Shown here: positions 25,234-34,357 of the stretch, in pieces | Layout of the letters: each line of letters opens with the position of its first letter | How positions within the stretch are numbered: the first letter of the stretch is position 1 | Origin: an uncultured Collinsella sp. | Lineage (GTDB): Bacteria > Actinomycetota > Coriobacteriia > Coriobacteriales > Coriobacteriaceae | DNA: 64,000 nucleotides | Reading direction: 5' to 3' | Assembly: GCA_958415665.1 (NCBI GenBank) | Contig: CATYZK010000001.1 | Location: 1 to 64,000, forward strand | Notes under the pieces: generated by a model | Told to the model about the DNA's origin: nothing | Seen by the model: the letters and a program-made list of their open reading frames with translations, nothing else | Databases searched by the model: none | Made by a program: the position numbers and the translations under genes

Positions 25234-25917
25234 ATGGCCGAGAAAACGATTGATATTGCATCGCCGATTCTGTCGCGCAACGAGCGCCTGGCAGATCAGC
25301 TGCGCAAGCGTTTTGAGCAGACGAACACCTACGTGATCAACGTGCTGTCGAGCCCCGGCTCGGGCAAGACCACCACGATTCTGGGCACCAACGAGCGCCT
25401 GCGTGACAAAGCCGGCCTGCGCTGCGCCGTCATCGAGGGCGATATCGCCTCGGATGTCGACGCCATCACCATGAAGGAAGCCGGCATGCCCGCCATCCAG
25501 ATCAACACGGGCGGCCTGTGCCACCTCGAGGGCAACATGATCATGGAGGCCGTCGATGCCTTCGACCAGGCTGTGGGTCTGGAGAACATCGACGTCATCT
25601 TTATCGAAAACGTGGGTAACCTGGTCTGCCCGGTCGACTTTGACCTGGGCGAGAACCTGTCCATCATGATTCTCTCGGTGCCCGAGGGCGACGACAAGCC
25701 CATCAAGTACCCGGGCATCTTCCAACACGCCGGCGCGCAGCTGCTCAACAAGGTCGACGTGGCTCCGGCTTTCGATTTTGACATGGATAGGTATACTAAG
25801 ACACTCGATGACCTCAATCCGCAGGCGCCGCGGTTTGCCGTGAGCGCACGCAAGGGCGAGGGCATGGATGCCTGGTGCGATTGGCTCATCGGGCAGATCG
25901 AGCAAGCAAGGGCGTAA
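25234..25917 (+). CDS. hypB: hydrogenase nickel-incorporation GTPase HypB
   Basis: HypB is a GTPase that drives nickel transfer with HypA. The 227-residue product has Walker A SPGSGKTT (40-47), then EGDIASDVDA, INTGGLCHLE with the metal-binding CH pair, IENVGNLVCP, and NKVD for guanine. It lacks the N-terminal CxxCGC motif and any His-rich nickel-storage stretch found in many HypBs. Storage, if any, must be done by another protein. AAGGAGC precedes the ATG. Confidence 0.96.
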   Translation: MAEKTIDIASPILSRNERLADQLRKRFEQTNTYVINVLSSPGSGKTTTILGTNERLRDKAGLRCAVIEGDIASDVDAITMKEAGMPAIQINTGGLCHLEGNMIMEAVDAFDQAVGLENIDVIFIENVGNLVCPVDFDLGENLSIMILSVPEGDDKPIKYPGIFQHAGAQLLNKVDVAPAFDFDMDRYTKTLDDLNPQAPRFAVSARKGEGMDAWCDWLIGQIEQARA

Positions 25918-25971
25918 GTCGGCCGCCATACGGGCGGGCGTAGCCGCAAAGACACGAGATAGGAGCCTCTT

Positions 25972-28566
25972 TTGAAGCTCATCATCGCCGAGAAAAACGA
26001 CGCCGCGCGTCAGATCGCCGAGCGTCTGTCCACGGGCAAGCCCAAAAAGGACAAGGTGTACAACACCGCCATCTACCGTTTTGAGTGGAAGGGCGAGGAG
26101 TGCGTGACGATCGGTCTTGCCGGTCACATCCTGGCGCCCGATTTTTGCGACAGCGTGCTGTTCGATAAAAAGCTGGGCTGGTATTCGGTGACCGAGGACG
26201 GCGAGATGCTGCCGGCCGACATGCCCGATGGCCTGGCTCGTCCGCCCTACGACACCAAACGCAAGCCGTTCCTTGCCGACGGCATCTCCATCAAGGGCTG
26301 GAAGCTCGAGAGCCTGCCGTATCTTACCTGGGCGCCCGTCATTAAACTGCCGGCCGAGAAGGAGCTCATTCGTTCGCTCAAGAACCTGGCCAAGAAATCC
26401 GACAGCGTCATCATCGCCACGGACTTCGATCGCGAGGGCGAGCTGATCGGCTCGGACGCCCTCAACAAGGTGCGTGAGGTGGCGCCGGATCTGCCGGTTG
26501 CCCGCGCCCAGTATTCTTCGTTTACCAAGGCCGAAATCACGCAGGCCTTCGATAACCTCGTCTCGCTCGACCAGAACCTGGCCGACGCCGGCGAGAGCCG
26601 CCAGCACATCGACCTCATTTGGGGCGCGGTGCTCACGCGCTACCTGACGCTCGCCAAGTTCGGTGGCTTTGGCAACGTGCGCTCCGCCGGCCGCGTGCAG
26701 ACGCCGACGCTCGCCCTGGTGGTCGAGCGCGAGCGCGAGCGCATGGCGTTTGTGCCCGAGGACTATTGGCAGATTCGCGGCATGGGTGCCGCGCAGGGCG
26801 CTGCCGAGGACGATCGCTTTAAGATTGCCCACAAGACGGCACGTTTTACCGACAAGGATGCTGCCGAGACGGCGTATGGTCACGTCGACGGCGCCAAGAC
26901 GGCAACCGTCGCCGCGGTGACCAAGCGCTCCCGCAAGCAGCAGCCGCCCACGCCGTTTGCGACGACCTCGCTGCAGGCCGCCGCCGCGGCCGAGGGCATC
27001 TCACCTGCGCGTACGATGCGCATCGCCGAGTCCCTCTACATGGCCGGTCTCATCAGCTATCCGCGTGTCGACAACACCGTGTACCCTGCGACGCTCGATC
27101 TGGGTGCCGTTGTAAGCGACCTGGCAAAGATCAACCCGGCGCTGGCGCCCGTGTGCAAAAAGGTGCTCGCCGGTCCCATGAAGCCCACGCGCGGCAAGGT
27201 CGAGACCACCGATCACCCGCCTATCTATCCCACGGGCGAGGGCGATCCGTCCACGCTCGACGGCGGTCAGCGCAAGCTCTACGACCTCATCGCCCGCCGC
27301 TTCCTGGCAACGCTCATGGGGCCCGCGACCATTGAGAACACCAAGCTCGAGCTCGATGTGAACGGCGAGCCGTTCGTGGCTTCGGGCGACGTGCTCGTGA
27401 CTCCGGGTTTCCGCGAGGCGTATCCGTACGGACTCAAGCGCGACGAGCAGATGCCGCCGCTGGAGCAGGGCGACACGGTCGACGTGTTCGACATTAAGCT
27501 CGAGGCCAAGCAGACCGAGCCGCCCGCGCGCTACAGCCAGGGTAAGCTTGTGCAGGAGATGGAAAAGCGCGGCCTGGGCACCAAGTCCACGCGCGCGAGC
27601 ATCATCGAGCGCCTGTACGCCGTGCGTTACCTCAAAAACGATCCCGTGGAGCCGAGCCAGCTGGGCATCGCCATCATCGACGCGCTGACACAGTTTGCCC
27701 CGCGCATCACGAGCCCCGATATGACCAGCGAGCTCGACGGCGACATGACTCACGTCGAGCGCGGCGAGGACACCGAAGAGCATGTCGTGACGCACTCGCG
27801 TGCGCTGCTGGCTGGCGTGCTCGACGAGCTGCTCAAGCATACGCAGGAGCTGGGCGACGCCATCAGCGACGCCGTCACGGCTGATGCGCGCGTGGGCGCC
27901 TGCCCCAAGTGCGGCAAGGACCTGGTTATGAAGACGAGCGCCAAGACCCGTGGCAGCTTCATTGGCTGCATGGGCTGGCCCGACTGCGACGTGACCTATC
28001 CGGTGCCGAGCGGCGTCAAGGTAAGCCCGCTCGAGGGCGAGGCGGCCGTGTGCCCCGAGTGCGGCGCGCCGCGCATTAAGTGTCAGCCGTTCCGCCAGAA
28101 GGCTTTCGAGATCTGCGTGAACCCGACGTGTCCCACCAACTACGAGCCCGACCTTAAAGTGGGCGAGTGCAAGGTGTGTGCCGAGGCCGGACGCCATGGC
28201 GACCTGATCGCGCACAAGAGCGAGAAGAGCGGCAAGCGCTTTATCCGCTGCACCAACTACGATGACTGCGGCGTGAGCTATCCGCTGCCGGCGCGTGGCA
28301 AGCTCGAGGCGACGGGCGAGACCTGTCCCGAGTGCGGCGCCCCCATCGTGGTGGTCAACACGGCGCGCGGTCCGTGGCGTATCTGCGTCAACATGGACTG
28401 CCCGACCAAGGAGAAAAAGCCCGCCCGCGGCCGCAAGACCACAACCAAGGCGAGCACGGCAAAGAAGACGACGGCGGCCAAGAAGACGACGGCTAAGAAA
28501 GCCACTGCCGCCAAGAAGACGACCGCGAAGAAGTCGACTGCCAAGAAAGCAGCCGCCGACAAGTAA
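25972..28566 (+). CDS. topA: type IA DNA topoisomerase I with zinc fingers and histone-like tail
   Basis: It relaxes negative supercoils through a 5'-phosphotyrosine. The start is TTG at 25972 with AGGAG 6 nt upstream. The 864-residue product has an N-terminal Toprim domain (KLIIAEKND; DFDREGELIG). The catalytic Tyr363 lies in SYPRVDNTVYP, a spelling usual in the archaeal-type TopA group. Four Cys4 zinc-finger units follow between about 640 and 810. The last 50 residues are Lys/Thr/Ala repeats (TAKKTTAKK) like histone H1 tails, as seen in actinobacterial TopA, where they support processivity. A terminator follows. It is probably the main topoisomerase I, though only this copy is seen. Confidence 0.93.
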   Translation: MKLIIAEKNDAARQIAERLSTGKPKKDKVYNTAIYRFEWKGEECVTIGLAGHILAPDFCDSVLFDKKLGWYSVTEDGEMLPADMPDGLARPPYDTKRKPFLADGISIKGWKLESLPYLTWAPVIKLPAEKELIRSLKNLAKKSDSVIIATDFDREGELIGSDALNKVREVAPDLPVARAQYSSFTKAEITQAFDNLVSLDQNLADAGESRQHIDLIWGAVLTRYLTLAKFGGFGNVRSAGRVQTPTLALVVERERERMAFVPEDYWQIRGMGAAQGAAEDDRFKIAHKTARFTDKDAAETAYGHVDGAKTATVAAVTKRSRKQQPPTPFATTSLQAAAAAEGISPARTMRIAESLYMAGLISYPRVDNTVYPATLDLGAVVSDLAKINPALAPVCKKVLAGPMKPTRGKVETTDHPPIYPTGEGDPSTLDGGQRKLYDLIARRFLATLMGPATIENTKLELDVNGEPFVASGDVLVTPGFREAYPYGLKRDEQMPPLEQGDTVDVFDIKLEAKQTEPPARYSQGKLVQEMEKRGLGTKSTRASIIERLYAVRYLKNDPVEPSQLGIAIIDALTQFAPRITSPDMTSELDGDMTHVERGEDTEEHVVTHSRALLAGVLDELLKHTQELGDAISDAVTADARVGACPKCGKDLVMKTSAKTRGSFIGCMGWPDCDVTYPVPSGVKVSPLEGEAAVCPECGAPRIKCQPFRQKAFEICVNPTCPTNYEPDLKVGECKVCAEAGRHGDLIAHKSEKSGKRFIRCTNYDDCGVSYPLPARGKLEATGETCPECGAPIVVVNTARGPWRICVNMDCPTKEKKPARGRKTTTKASTAKKTTAAKKTTAKKATAAKKTTAKKSTAKKAAADK

Positions 28567-28593
28567 CGGCGCAGTCGAAACAATGCCCAAAAC

Positions 28594-28634
28594 AAAAGCG
28601 AGCGAGGGTCCCATGATCCTCGCTCGCTTTTTTG
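28594..28634 (+). terminator. intrinsic terminator after topA
   Basis: AAAAGCGAGCGAGG (28594-28607) pairs with CCTCGCTCGCTTTT (from 28618), then a T-run. Confidence 0.88.
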
Positions 28635-28635
28635 A

Positions 28636-28693
28636 CCGGCAGTTAGGGACGTTCCTTTTCTGCCGGCAGTTTAGGAACGTCCCTAACTGCCGG
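28636..28693. repeat. 58-bp REPIN-like palindrome
   Basis: Perfect 21-bp arms at 28636-28656 and 28673-28693 contain GTTAGGGACGTTCCT and CCGGCAG ends. The 16-nt loop itself contains the palindrome CTGCCGGCAG. No T-run. A related single arm lies near 445-466. Confidence 0.65.
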
Positions 28694-28711
28694 CTCGGGA
28701 ACGACAAAGCG

Positions 28712-29695
28712 CTAGTTCACCTCGACAGGCTTGGCGCCGGGATAGCGCTCCTCAAAGTCTAGGCGGTACTTATTGTCATTGGTTCCCGCCACGTTGTCGC
28801 GCGACAGCGGCGCCACGATCTCATTCTTGTGGTCCGCAGGCTTGGCGTATTTCAGGCTGATCTCCCAGGCATCACAGATTGCGTCAATGCGGTGATCCAG
28901 GTCGTCGTACAGGGCGATGATGTCCTTCCAGGAGCTGTAGTTCTTGGAGCTCGTCGGGACGTCCAGGTCCTCGACGATGTCGTAATACTGCTCGATGGTG
29001 TCCTCCGTGCGCTCGGCGACGTCGGCGAGATTTTGACGGGTGGTTCGATCCTCTTCCAGATAGTTGCCGTTGAAGTTCTGCGCGCAGCCACGGACCTGGC
29101 TGTCGAGATCTTCGAGCAGGTCGTAGTATTCGCTCAGTCGGCGGTAGAGGTTCTGCTCGGAGAGCGTTGCTTCGCCGCCATCCTCGTCGTCATCGTCATC
29201 ATCGTCGTACAGGCTGTTGGGATCGCCGAGGGGCTTAAGGTCATAGGCATCGTCATCGTGGTGCAGCTTGGTTACCTCGGCAGTCGTCTGCGTGGCGGCG
29301 TTGTCGAACGGTTTGATCACAAAGAAGATGACCAGGGCGATGATGATCGCCACCAGCACAACGATAACGGCGATAAGCGGACCGGTGCCGCTCTTTCTGG
29401 GAGCTGGGGTCTGTGGCGAAGCGGGCGCGTATGCAGGAGCCGGCTGCTGTTGGGGCGAGCCGCCCGCGACGGGCATGCGCTGTGTCGTTTCGACCGTCGT
29501 GGGGCTGGCAGCGGGGTCGGGGCGATAGGCGAGAGGGTCGTCCGCCTTGGTTTGAGGCGTGTCGAGGGAGCCGGTCTGCTCAAAAGCGGGCTGGCCATCG
29601 CTCGCGGCTGTTTGCTCAACGGGTGCACCGCACGAGGTGCAGAACTTGGCATTATCCGCAAGAAGCTTGCCGCACGAGGCGCAATACCGAGACAT
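28712..29695 (-). CDS. zinc-ribbon single-pass membrane protein
   Basis: The 327-residue product starts with a zinc ribbon whose ligands are C5, C8, C19 and C22 (YCASCGKLLADNAKFCTSCG). A Pro/Gln/Ala-rich linker follows, then one membrane helix (LIAVIVVLVAIIIALVIFFV, about 115-137). The exported C-terminal part of about 190 residues is helical and acidic, with an Asp-run (DDDDDDED) near 165. This zinc_ribbon-TM-extracellular layout is common in gut Firmicutes and Coriobacteria and has no known function. The ATG at 29695 has AAAGGAG 6 nt upstream. Confidence 0.8.
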   Translation of the reverse strand: MSRYCASCGKLLADNAKFCTSCGAPVEQTAASDGQPAFEQTGSLDTPQTKADDPLAYRPDPAASPTTVETTQRMPVAGGSPQQQPAPAYAPASPQTPAPRKSGTGPLIAVIVVLVAIIIALVIFFVIKPFDNAATQTTAEVTKLHHDDDAYDLKPLGDPNSLYDDDDDDDEDGGEATLSEQNLYRRLSEYYDLLEDLDSQVRGCAQNFNGNYLEEDRTTRQNLADVAERTEDTIEQYYDIVEDLDVPTSSKNYSSWKDIIALYDDLDHRIDAICDAWEISLKYAKPADHKNEIVAPLSRDNVAGTNDNKYRLDFEERYPGAKPVEVN

Positions 29696-29763
29696 TGCCA
29701 CTCCTTTCGCCACATTTCAATGCAATACGACGATTATACCCGCGGCCTAAAACTTCCCCTCCT

Positions 29764-29832
29764 AAGTTGCGGTGAAATAGGGACTGTTTGGCGGTCTCAG
29801 AGCTTCAATCAGTCCCTATTTCACCGCAACTT
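29764..29832. repeat. 69-bp REPIN-like palindrome, copy 1
   Basis: Perfect 23-bp arms (AAGTTGCGGTGAAATAGGGA... at 29764-29786; complement at 29810-29832) enclose a 23-nt loop. An identical-arm, identical-length copy with a different loop is at 63785-63853. No T-run. Confidence 0.8.
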
Positions 29833-29934
29833 TGGAAAGGCGCCTTTAGCCATTGGGGACGTGCCGAGCACTGGGGTATCATGGCTTGGTTGATATATCT
29901 GCATTTACGCGCCTTGTAGGAAGGGGCTGCGCCC

Positions 29935-30618
29935 ATGGCTTTTGAGCCTGCTCAACATAGCTTTATCACGCTCGAGGGCGTCGACGGTGCCGGCAAGTCC
30001 ACGCAGGCGCGCCTGCTTGCCCGTGCGCTCGACCTCGCTGGCTATCAGGTCGTAACTCTGCGCGAGCCGGGTGGCACTGCCATCAGCGAAAAGATTCGCG
30101 CCCTGCTGCTCGACCCCGCCAACGCGGCGATGGGGGACACCTGCGAGTTGCTGCTCTACGAGGCGGCGCGCGCCCAGTTGGTGCACGAGGTCATAGCCCC
30201 CGCCCTTGCGGCCGGCAAGGTGGTCCTGTGCGATCGCTTCTACGATTCCACGACCTGCTACCAGGCATTTGCCGATGGCCTCGATCGCCAGATGGTGCGC
30301 GATGCCAACAGCCTGGCCGTCGCGGGAACGCACCCGGCGCTCACGCTCGTCTACCACATCACGCCCGAGCAGGCGGCGCTGCGCATGGCAGCCCGTGGCG
30401 CGGCAGATCGCATGGAGGCTAAGGGTATGGCATTCCAGGAGCGTGTCTACGAGGGGTTTTGCGCAATTGCTGCCGAGGAGCCAGACCGCGTAAAGCTCAT
30501 CGACGCCACCGCGACCGTCGAAGACGTCTTCGCGCAGACGGTCGAGCAGGTTCGCGCGTACGGTCTCGACATTCCGCAGGAAGCCGTCGCCGCCGCGCTT
30601 GCCCAGGAGGCCGAGTAA
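29935..30618 (+). CDS. tmk: thymidylate kinase
   Basis: Tmk phosphorylates dTMP to dTDP. The 227-residue product has the P-loop EGVDGAGKSTQ near residue 15, LREPGGT near 43, the DRF of LCDRFYDST, and a lid region AARGAADRMEAKG. It begins the tmk-holB-ricT block known from Bacillus and other Gram-positives. AAGGGG lies before the ATG. holB starts 1 nt after its stop. Confidence 0.95.
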   Translation: MAFEPAQHSFITLEGVDGAGKSTQARLLARALDLAGYQVVTLREPGGTAISEKIRALLLDPANAAMGDTCELLLYEAARAQLVHEVIAPALAAGKVVLCDRFYDSTTCYQAFADGLDRQMVRDANSLAVAGTHPALTLVYHITPEQAALRMAARGAADRMEAKGMAFQERVYEGFCAIAAEEPDRVKLIDATATVEDVFAQTVEQVRAYGLDIPQEAVAAALAQEAE

Positions 30619-30619
30619 C

Positions 30620-31747
30620 ATGGCCCCCGCTCAGGCAAGCCTGCTGGCCAAGCTCGACACCCAAGAGCGCGTGCGCGACTTTTTGACCAATGCCGTCGCT
30701 AGCGGTCGCGCATCGCACGCCTACCTGTTTTTGGGTGCGCCCGGCGCGGGCAAGCTCGACGCCGCGTGGGCGCTCGCCCAAGCCTTCCTGTGCGAGCAGG
30801 ACGGCTGCGGCGCATGCGACAGCTGCGTGCGCGTTGCTCGGCATACGCATCCCGACGTGCACTATTACACGCCCGAGAGCGCCACGGGTTACCTCATCGC
30901 CCAGACCCGCGAGCTGCTCGATGACGTGCCGCTGGCACCCATCCGCGCCAAGGCCAAGGTCTACATCATCGACCGTGCCGAGCAACTGCGTGCCAACACC
31001 GCCAACGCACTGCTCAAAACGCTCGAGGAGCCGCCCGAGGGCGTTATGTTTATCTTGCTGGGCACCTCGGCCGACGTGATGCTGCCCACTATCGTGAGTC
31101 GTTGCCAGTGCGTGCCGTTTCGGCTGGTATCGCCCGCCGTCGCCGCGCAGGCCGTGAGCCGCGCCACCGGTCAGGACCTTGCGCGTTGCCGCATGGCGGT
31201 TGCCGTGGCGGGAAGCCCCACACGCGGCATCGAGTTTCTTAAGAGCGCCGAGCGCCAGGACGCCCGCCGTCAGATGGTCCGTGCCATCGACTCACTCATT
31301 GCCGCCGACGAGGCCGACGTGCTCAGTCGCGCCAAGTCGTTCATCGTCGCCGTCAAGGCGCCGCTCGCCGAGGTCAAGTCCACGCAGGAAAAGGTACTCG
31401 AGCAAAACGCCGACTACCTGTCGCGTGGAGCATTGAAGCAGCTTGAGGACCGCAACAAGCGCGAACTCAACGCGCGCGAGCGTTCGGGTATCATGGAAGC
31501 GCTGGCGAGCGCGCGGACGCTCATGCGCGACGTGCTGCTGACGCTTCAGGACGAGGCAGCCGACGTGGTGAACGAAGACGTGCGCGACACGATCGGGCGG
31601 CTTGCCGCCGCGACGAATGTTGCGGGTGCCACCCGGGCGCTCGAGGCGGTTACCACCGCTGAGCGCAACATCGCCAGAAACGTTACTCCCCAGCTGGCCA
31701 TCGAGGTCATGCTGTTCGATATCAGGAAGGCACTGAAATGCCGTTAG
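30620..31747 (+). CDS. holB: DNA polymerase III delta' subunit
   Basis: This clamp-loader subunit is a AAA+ protein. The ATG at 30620 has AGGAGG within the end of tmk and is chosen over an in-frame ATG at 30599. The 375-residue product has a P-loop-like LGAPGAGK. A zinc-module cysteine cluster CEQDGCGACDSC follows, then KVYIIDRAEQLRANTANALLKTLEEPP, the Walker B/sensor region typical of delta'. TIVSRCQ is also present. Its end overlaps the start of ricT by 10 nt, implying coupled translation. Confidence 0.93.
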   Translation: MAPAQASLLAKLDTQERVRDFLTNAVASGRASHAYLFLGAPGAGKLDAAWALAQAFLCEQDGCGACDSCVRVARHTHPDVHYYTPESATGYLIAQTRELLDDVPLAPIRAKAKVYIIDRAEQLRANTANALLKTLEEPPEGVMFILLGTSADVMLPTIVSRCQCVPFRLVSPAVAAQAVSRATGQDLARCRMAVAVAGSPTRGIEFLKSAERQDARRQMVRAIDSLIAADEADVLSRAKSFIVAVKAPLAEVKSTQEKVLEQNADYLSRGALKQLEDRNKRELNARERSGIMEALASARTLMRDVLLTLQDEAADVVNEDVRDTIGRLAAATNVAGATRALEAVTTAERNIARNVTPQLAIEVMLFDIRKALKCR

Positions 31748-33438
31748 TCGTACCCGTTAAGTTTACCTACGCCTCGCGCGACCTGTGGTTTGACCCGCAG
31801 GACCTGGATATCCTCGAGGCCGATTATGCCATTTGCTCCACCGAGCGCGGAACCGAGATCGGCTTGGTTACGGCCGATCCCTTCGAGGTGCCGCAGGACG
31901 AGATCGGCCAGCCGCTCAAGCCCGTGCTGCGCGTGGCGAGTGACATCGACCTGCAGCTTGCCGACGACCTGGCCATCCAGGGCGACGAGGCTATGGTCGA
32001 CTTTCGTCGCCTGGTCAAGGAGCTCGACCTCGAGATGAAGCCGGTCGGCGTCGAGTACCTGTTTGGCGGCGAGAAGGCCGTGTTCTACTTTGCGGCCGAG
32101 GAGCGCGTCGATTTTCGCCAGCTCGTCAAGGACCTGTCCTCGACGCTGCACATTCGCGTCGACATGCGCCAGATCGGTGTGCGCGACGAGACCCGCTTGG
32201 TGGGCGGCTATGCCCAGTGCGGCCAGGAGCTCTGCTGCACGCGCTTTGGCGGACAGTTTGAGCCGGTTTCGATCCGCATGGCAAAAGAGCAGGACCTGCC
32301 GCTCAACTCGTCCAAGATCAGCGGCGTGTGTGGCCGCCTGATGTGCTGCCTGCGCTACGAGTTCGAGGCGTACAAGGACTTTAAGAGCCGCGCGCCCAAA
32401 AAGAAGACGCTCATCGATACGCCGCTCGGCAAGGCGCGTATCCAGGAATACGACACCCCGCGCGAGCAGCTGGTGCTGCGCCTGGAGAACGGCAAGGTCT
32501 TTAAGGTCAACCTGGCCGACATGACCTGCTCCGAGGGCTGTAAGAAGAAAGCCGCCGAGCAGGGCTGCAACTGCCGCCCCGATTGCGTGACGCGCGATGT
32601 GCTCGAGCGCATCGAGTCGCCCGAGATGCGCCTGGCGCTTATGGAGCTCGACCGCGAGAACGGCGTCGACGTGGGCGATGGCCTGTCGAGTGCCGACCGT
32701 CTGGCCGGCACGTCGATGCCCAAGCGCCGTCGTCGCGATGCAGATGCCGATGCCCGCGCTGCTCAGAGTCAGGGCGAGGGCCGTGGCCGCGGTAAGGGTC
32801 GCGGTAAGGCCGAGGTGCCCGAGGCCGAGGAGGCCGCCGGTGGCCGCCGTCGTCGCAAGCGTGCGGGCTCGGGCGATGCCGGCGAGACCGCGGCTGCAGG
32901 CAAGAATGCCTCACGCGAGTGCGAGGCTCAGCAGCCCCAGCAGCAAAACCGCGGCGGTGGCATGAACCCCACGCGCCGTCGTCGCCGTCATCTGTCGAGC
33001 GAGGAGCGCGAGGACGCTTTCCGCGCCGCAGCCGCTCGCGAGGCCGGTGCCGCTCCCAAGGGCGGCTCGGGTTCCGACGCACCTGCCGACAAGGGCGGCA
33101 AGCCGCGTGGTGATGAGGAACGCACGCCGCGTCCGCGCCGTCGCCATTCCTCGGGCACGCAGCAGAAGCCTTCGGTGCCTTCCGTGGCCGATCAGGTTTC
33201 GGATGGCGAGGTCAAGGTCACGCGTCGTCGTCCCGGTGACGGCGGAGGTGCGGCTGCCAAGGCCGCGCGCGGCGCCGCCCGCGACGAGCACGAGCCGCGT
33301 GAGGATCGCGGTGGCGAGGGCTCTGCCGACCAGGGCCAGAAGCGCCGTCGCCGTCGCCGCTCCCGTAAGCCGCGCCAGGATGGTGGCGAGGGCTCGACCC
33401 TGGGCTCGTCCGCACCGCAACCGCCTGCCGGCGAATAG
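31738..33438 (+). CDS. ricT: RicT/YaaT-type PSP1-domain protein with long basic tail
   Basis: RicT belongs to the Fe-S RicAFT complex that in Bacillus promotes RNase Y mRNA processing, sporulation and competence. Residues 1-280 match the PSP1 domain, including the two conserved cysteine clusters GQELCCTRF and GRLMCC, and more Cys in SEGCKKK and GCNCRPDC. Residues 300-566 are a disordered tail of Arg/Lys clusters (RRRRRR) alternating with Gly/Ala/Asp/Glu, about doubling the normal 275-residue length. The tail suggests RNA binding, by inference. RicA and RicF are not nearby. Confidence 0.88.
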   Translation: MPLVVPVKFTYASRDLWFDPQDLDILEADYAICSTERGTEIGLVTADPFEVPQDEIGQPLKPVLRVASDIDLQLADDLAIQGDEAMVDFRRLVKELDLEMKPVGVEYLFGGEKAVFYFAAEERVDFRQLVKDLSSTLHIRVDMRQIGVRDETRLVGGYAQCGQELCCTRFGGQFEPVSIRMAKEQDLPLNSSKISGVCGRLMCCLRYEFEAYKDFKSRAPKKKTLIDTPLGKARIQEYDTPREQLVLRLENGKVFKVNLADMTCSEGCKKKAAEQGCNCRPDCVTRDVLERIESPEMRLALMELDRENGVDVGDGLSSADRLAGTSMPKRRRRDADADARAAQSQGEGRGRGKGRGKAEVPEAEEAAGGRRRRKRAGSGDAGETAAAGKNASRECEAQQPQQQNRGGGMNPTRRRRRHLSSEEREDAFRAAAAREAGAAPKGGSGSDAPADKGGKPRGDEERTPRPRRRHSSGTQQKPSVPSVADQVSDGEVKVTRRRPGDGGGAAAKAARGAARDEHEPREDRGGEGSADQGQKRRRRRRSRKPRQDGGEGSTLGSSAPQPPAGE

Positions 33439-33501
33439 CGCCCGCGAGCGGATTTAACCTGCCTTGCCCCGAGCGCATCGGGGTATCATAGCGCTGAATC
33501 A

Positions 33502-33537
33502 ACAACCCTCCCTCTGCCTTTGCATAGGGAGGGTTGT
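33502..33537 (+). promoter_or_regulatory. hairpin covering the comF ribosome-binding site
   Basis: ACAACCCTCCCT (33502-33513) pairs perfectly with AGGGAGGGTTGT (33526-33537), with a 12-nt loop. The right arm contains the AGGGAGG ribosome site of the GTG at 33541. No T-run follows, so it looks like a translational lock more than a terminator. Confidence 0.5.
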
Positions 33538-33540
33538 GTC

Positions 33541-34347
33541 GTGAAGAGACATTTGAATGTGTTGGGTTGCCTACAAAGCGTCGGCGCCCTACCGTTTGCG
33601 GACGAATTGCTACCGTTTGCCGAGCGGGCGGCATGCGAGGCGCTCGAGGCATTGTCGCCAACACGATGTGCCGGCTGCGAGCGCGCCGGTGCGCTTATTT
33701 GCCAAGACTGCCTGGCCGCGCTCACGCTCATCGACCCACGTCATAGCTGCACCCGATGCGGCGCCCCGTTTGGGGATTTGCTGTGCACCGAGTGCTCGGT
33801 CGAGGGTGCGTCCTCGGCAATGGCCGATGCACTCGACCGGTGCCTGGCATGTGCCGTTTACACACATCCGCTGCCGCGCATCATTAAAGCGTACAAAGAC
33901 GCGGGCGAGCGCCGTCTGGCTCCGTATCTGGCAGAGCTGCTATACGACACCGCCCTGCATGCCCAGGTCGCAGCTCCCGATCGCTATGGCGGCGTGTTGT
34001 CCGCTGCCGACGCAGTGGTGTTTGTGCCTGCGACGGCGGCAGCGTTTCGGCGGCGCGGCTTTGATCATATGGAGGCCATTGCGCATCCATTTTGCGAGCT
34101 GTCGGGTGTACCGCTACTCGATGCCCTTGTTAAATACGGTCATGGTGACCAGCGCGAACTCGGTCGTGAGGAGCGTCGCGAGCGTGCCCAAGGCATGTAC
34201 GAGACGGTTGAGGACGTGCGTGGCCGCCGCCTACTGCTTATCGATGACGTTATCACCACGGGCGCGACGATGGCAGCAGCCTCGGCGGAGCTCAAGCGTG
34301 CCGGCGCTGCGGCAGTCGATGGCCTTGCTATCGCACGTGTTTGGTAG
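33541..34347 (+). CDS. comF: ComF-family phosphoribosyltransferase-like protein
   Basis: ComF/ComFC proteins assist DNA uptake in competent bacteria, and the family has a PRTase fold. I choose the GTG at 33541 (AGGGAGG 8 nt upstream). The 268-residue product has an N-terminal zinc-finger region with CAGCERAGALICQDC and CTRCGAPFGDLLCTEC. The PRPP-binding loop LLLIDDVITTGATM follows near 230. The GTG is in the shadow of a perfect hairpin. comF plus the RNA and hpf downstream reproduce the known raiA-RNA neighbourhood. Confidence 0.92.
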   Translation: MKRHLNVLGCLQSVGALPFADELLPFAERAACEALEALSPTRCAGCERAGALICQDCLAALTLIDPRHSCTRCGAPFGDLLCTECSVEGASSAMADALDRCLACAVYTHPLPRIIKAYKDAGERRLAPYLAELLYDTALHAQVAAPDRYGGVLSAADAVVFVPATAAAFRRRGFDHMEAIAHPFCELSGVPLLDALVKYGHGDQRELGREERRERAQGMYETVEDVRGRRLLLIDDVITTGATMAAASAELKRAGAAAVDGLAIARVW

Positions 34348-34357
34348 GGGTGGTTTT

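Noticed and set aside
29764..29832. Intrinsic terminator
   Set aside because: The stem is strong but no T-run follows on either strand, and an arm-identical copy exists at 63785, so a dispersed repeat fits better.
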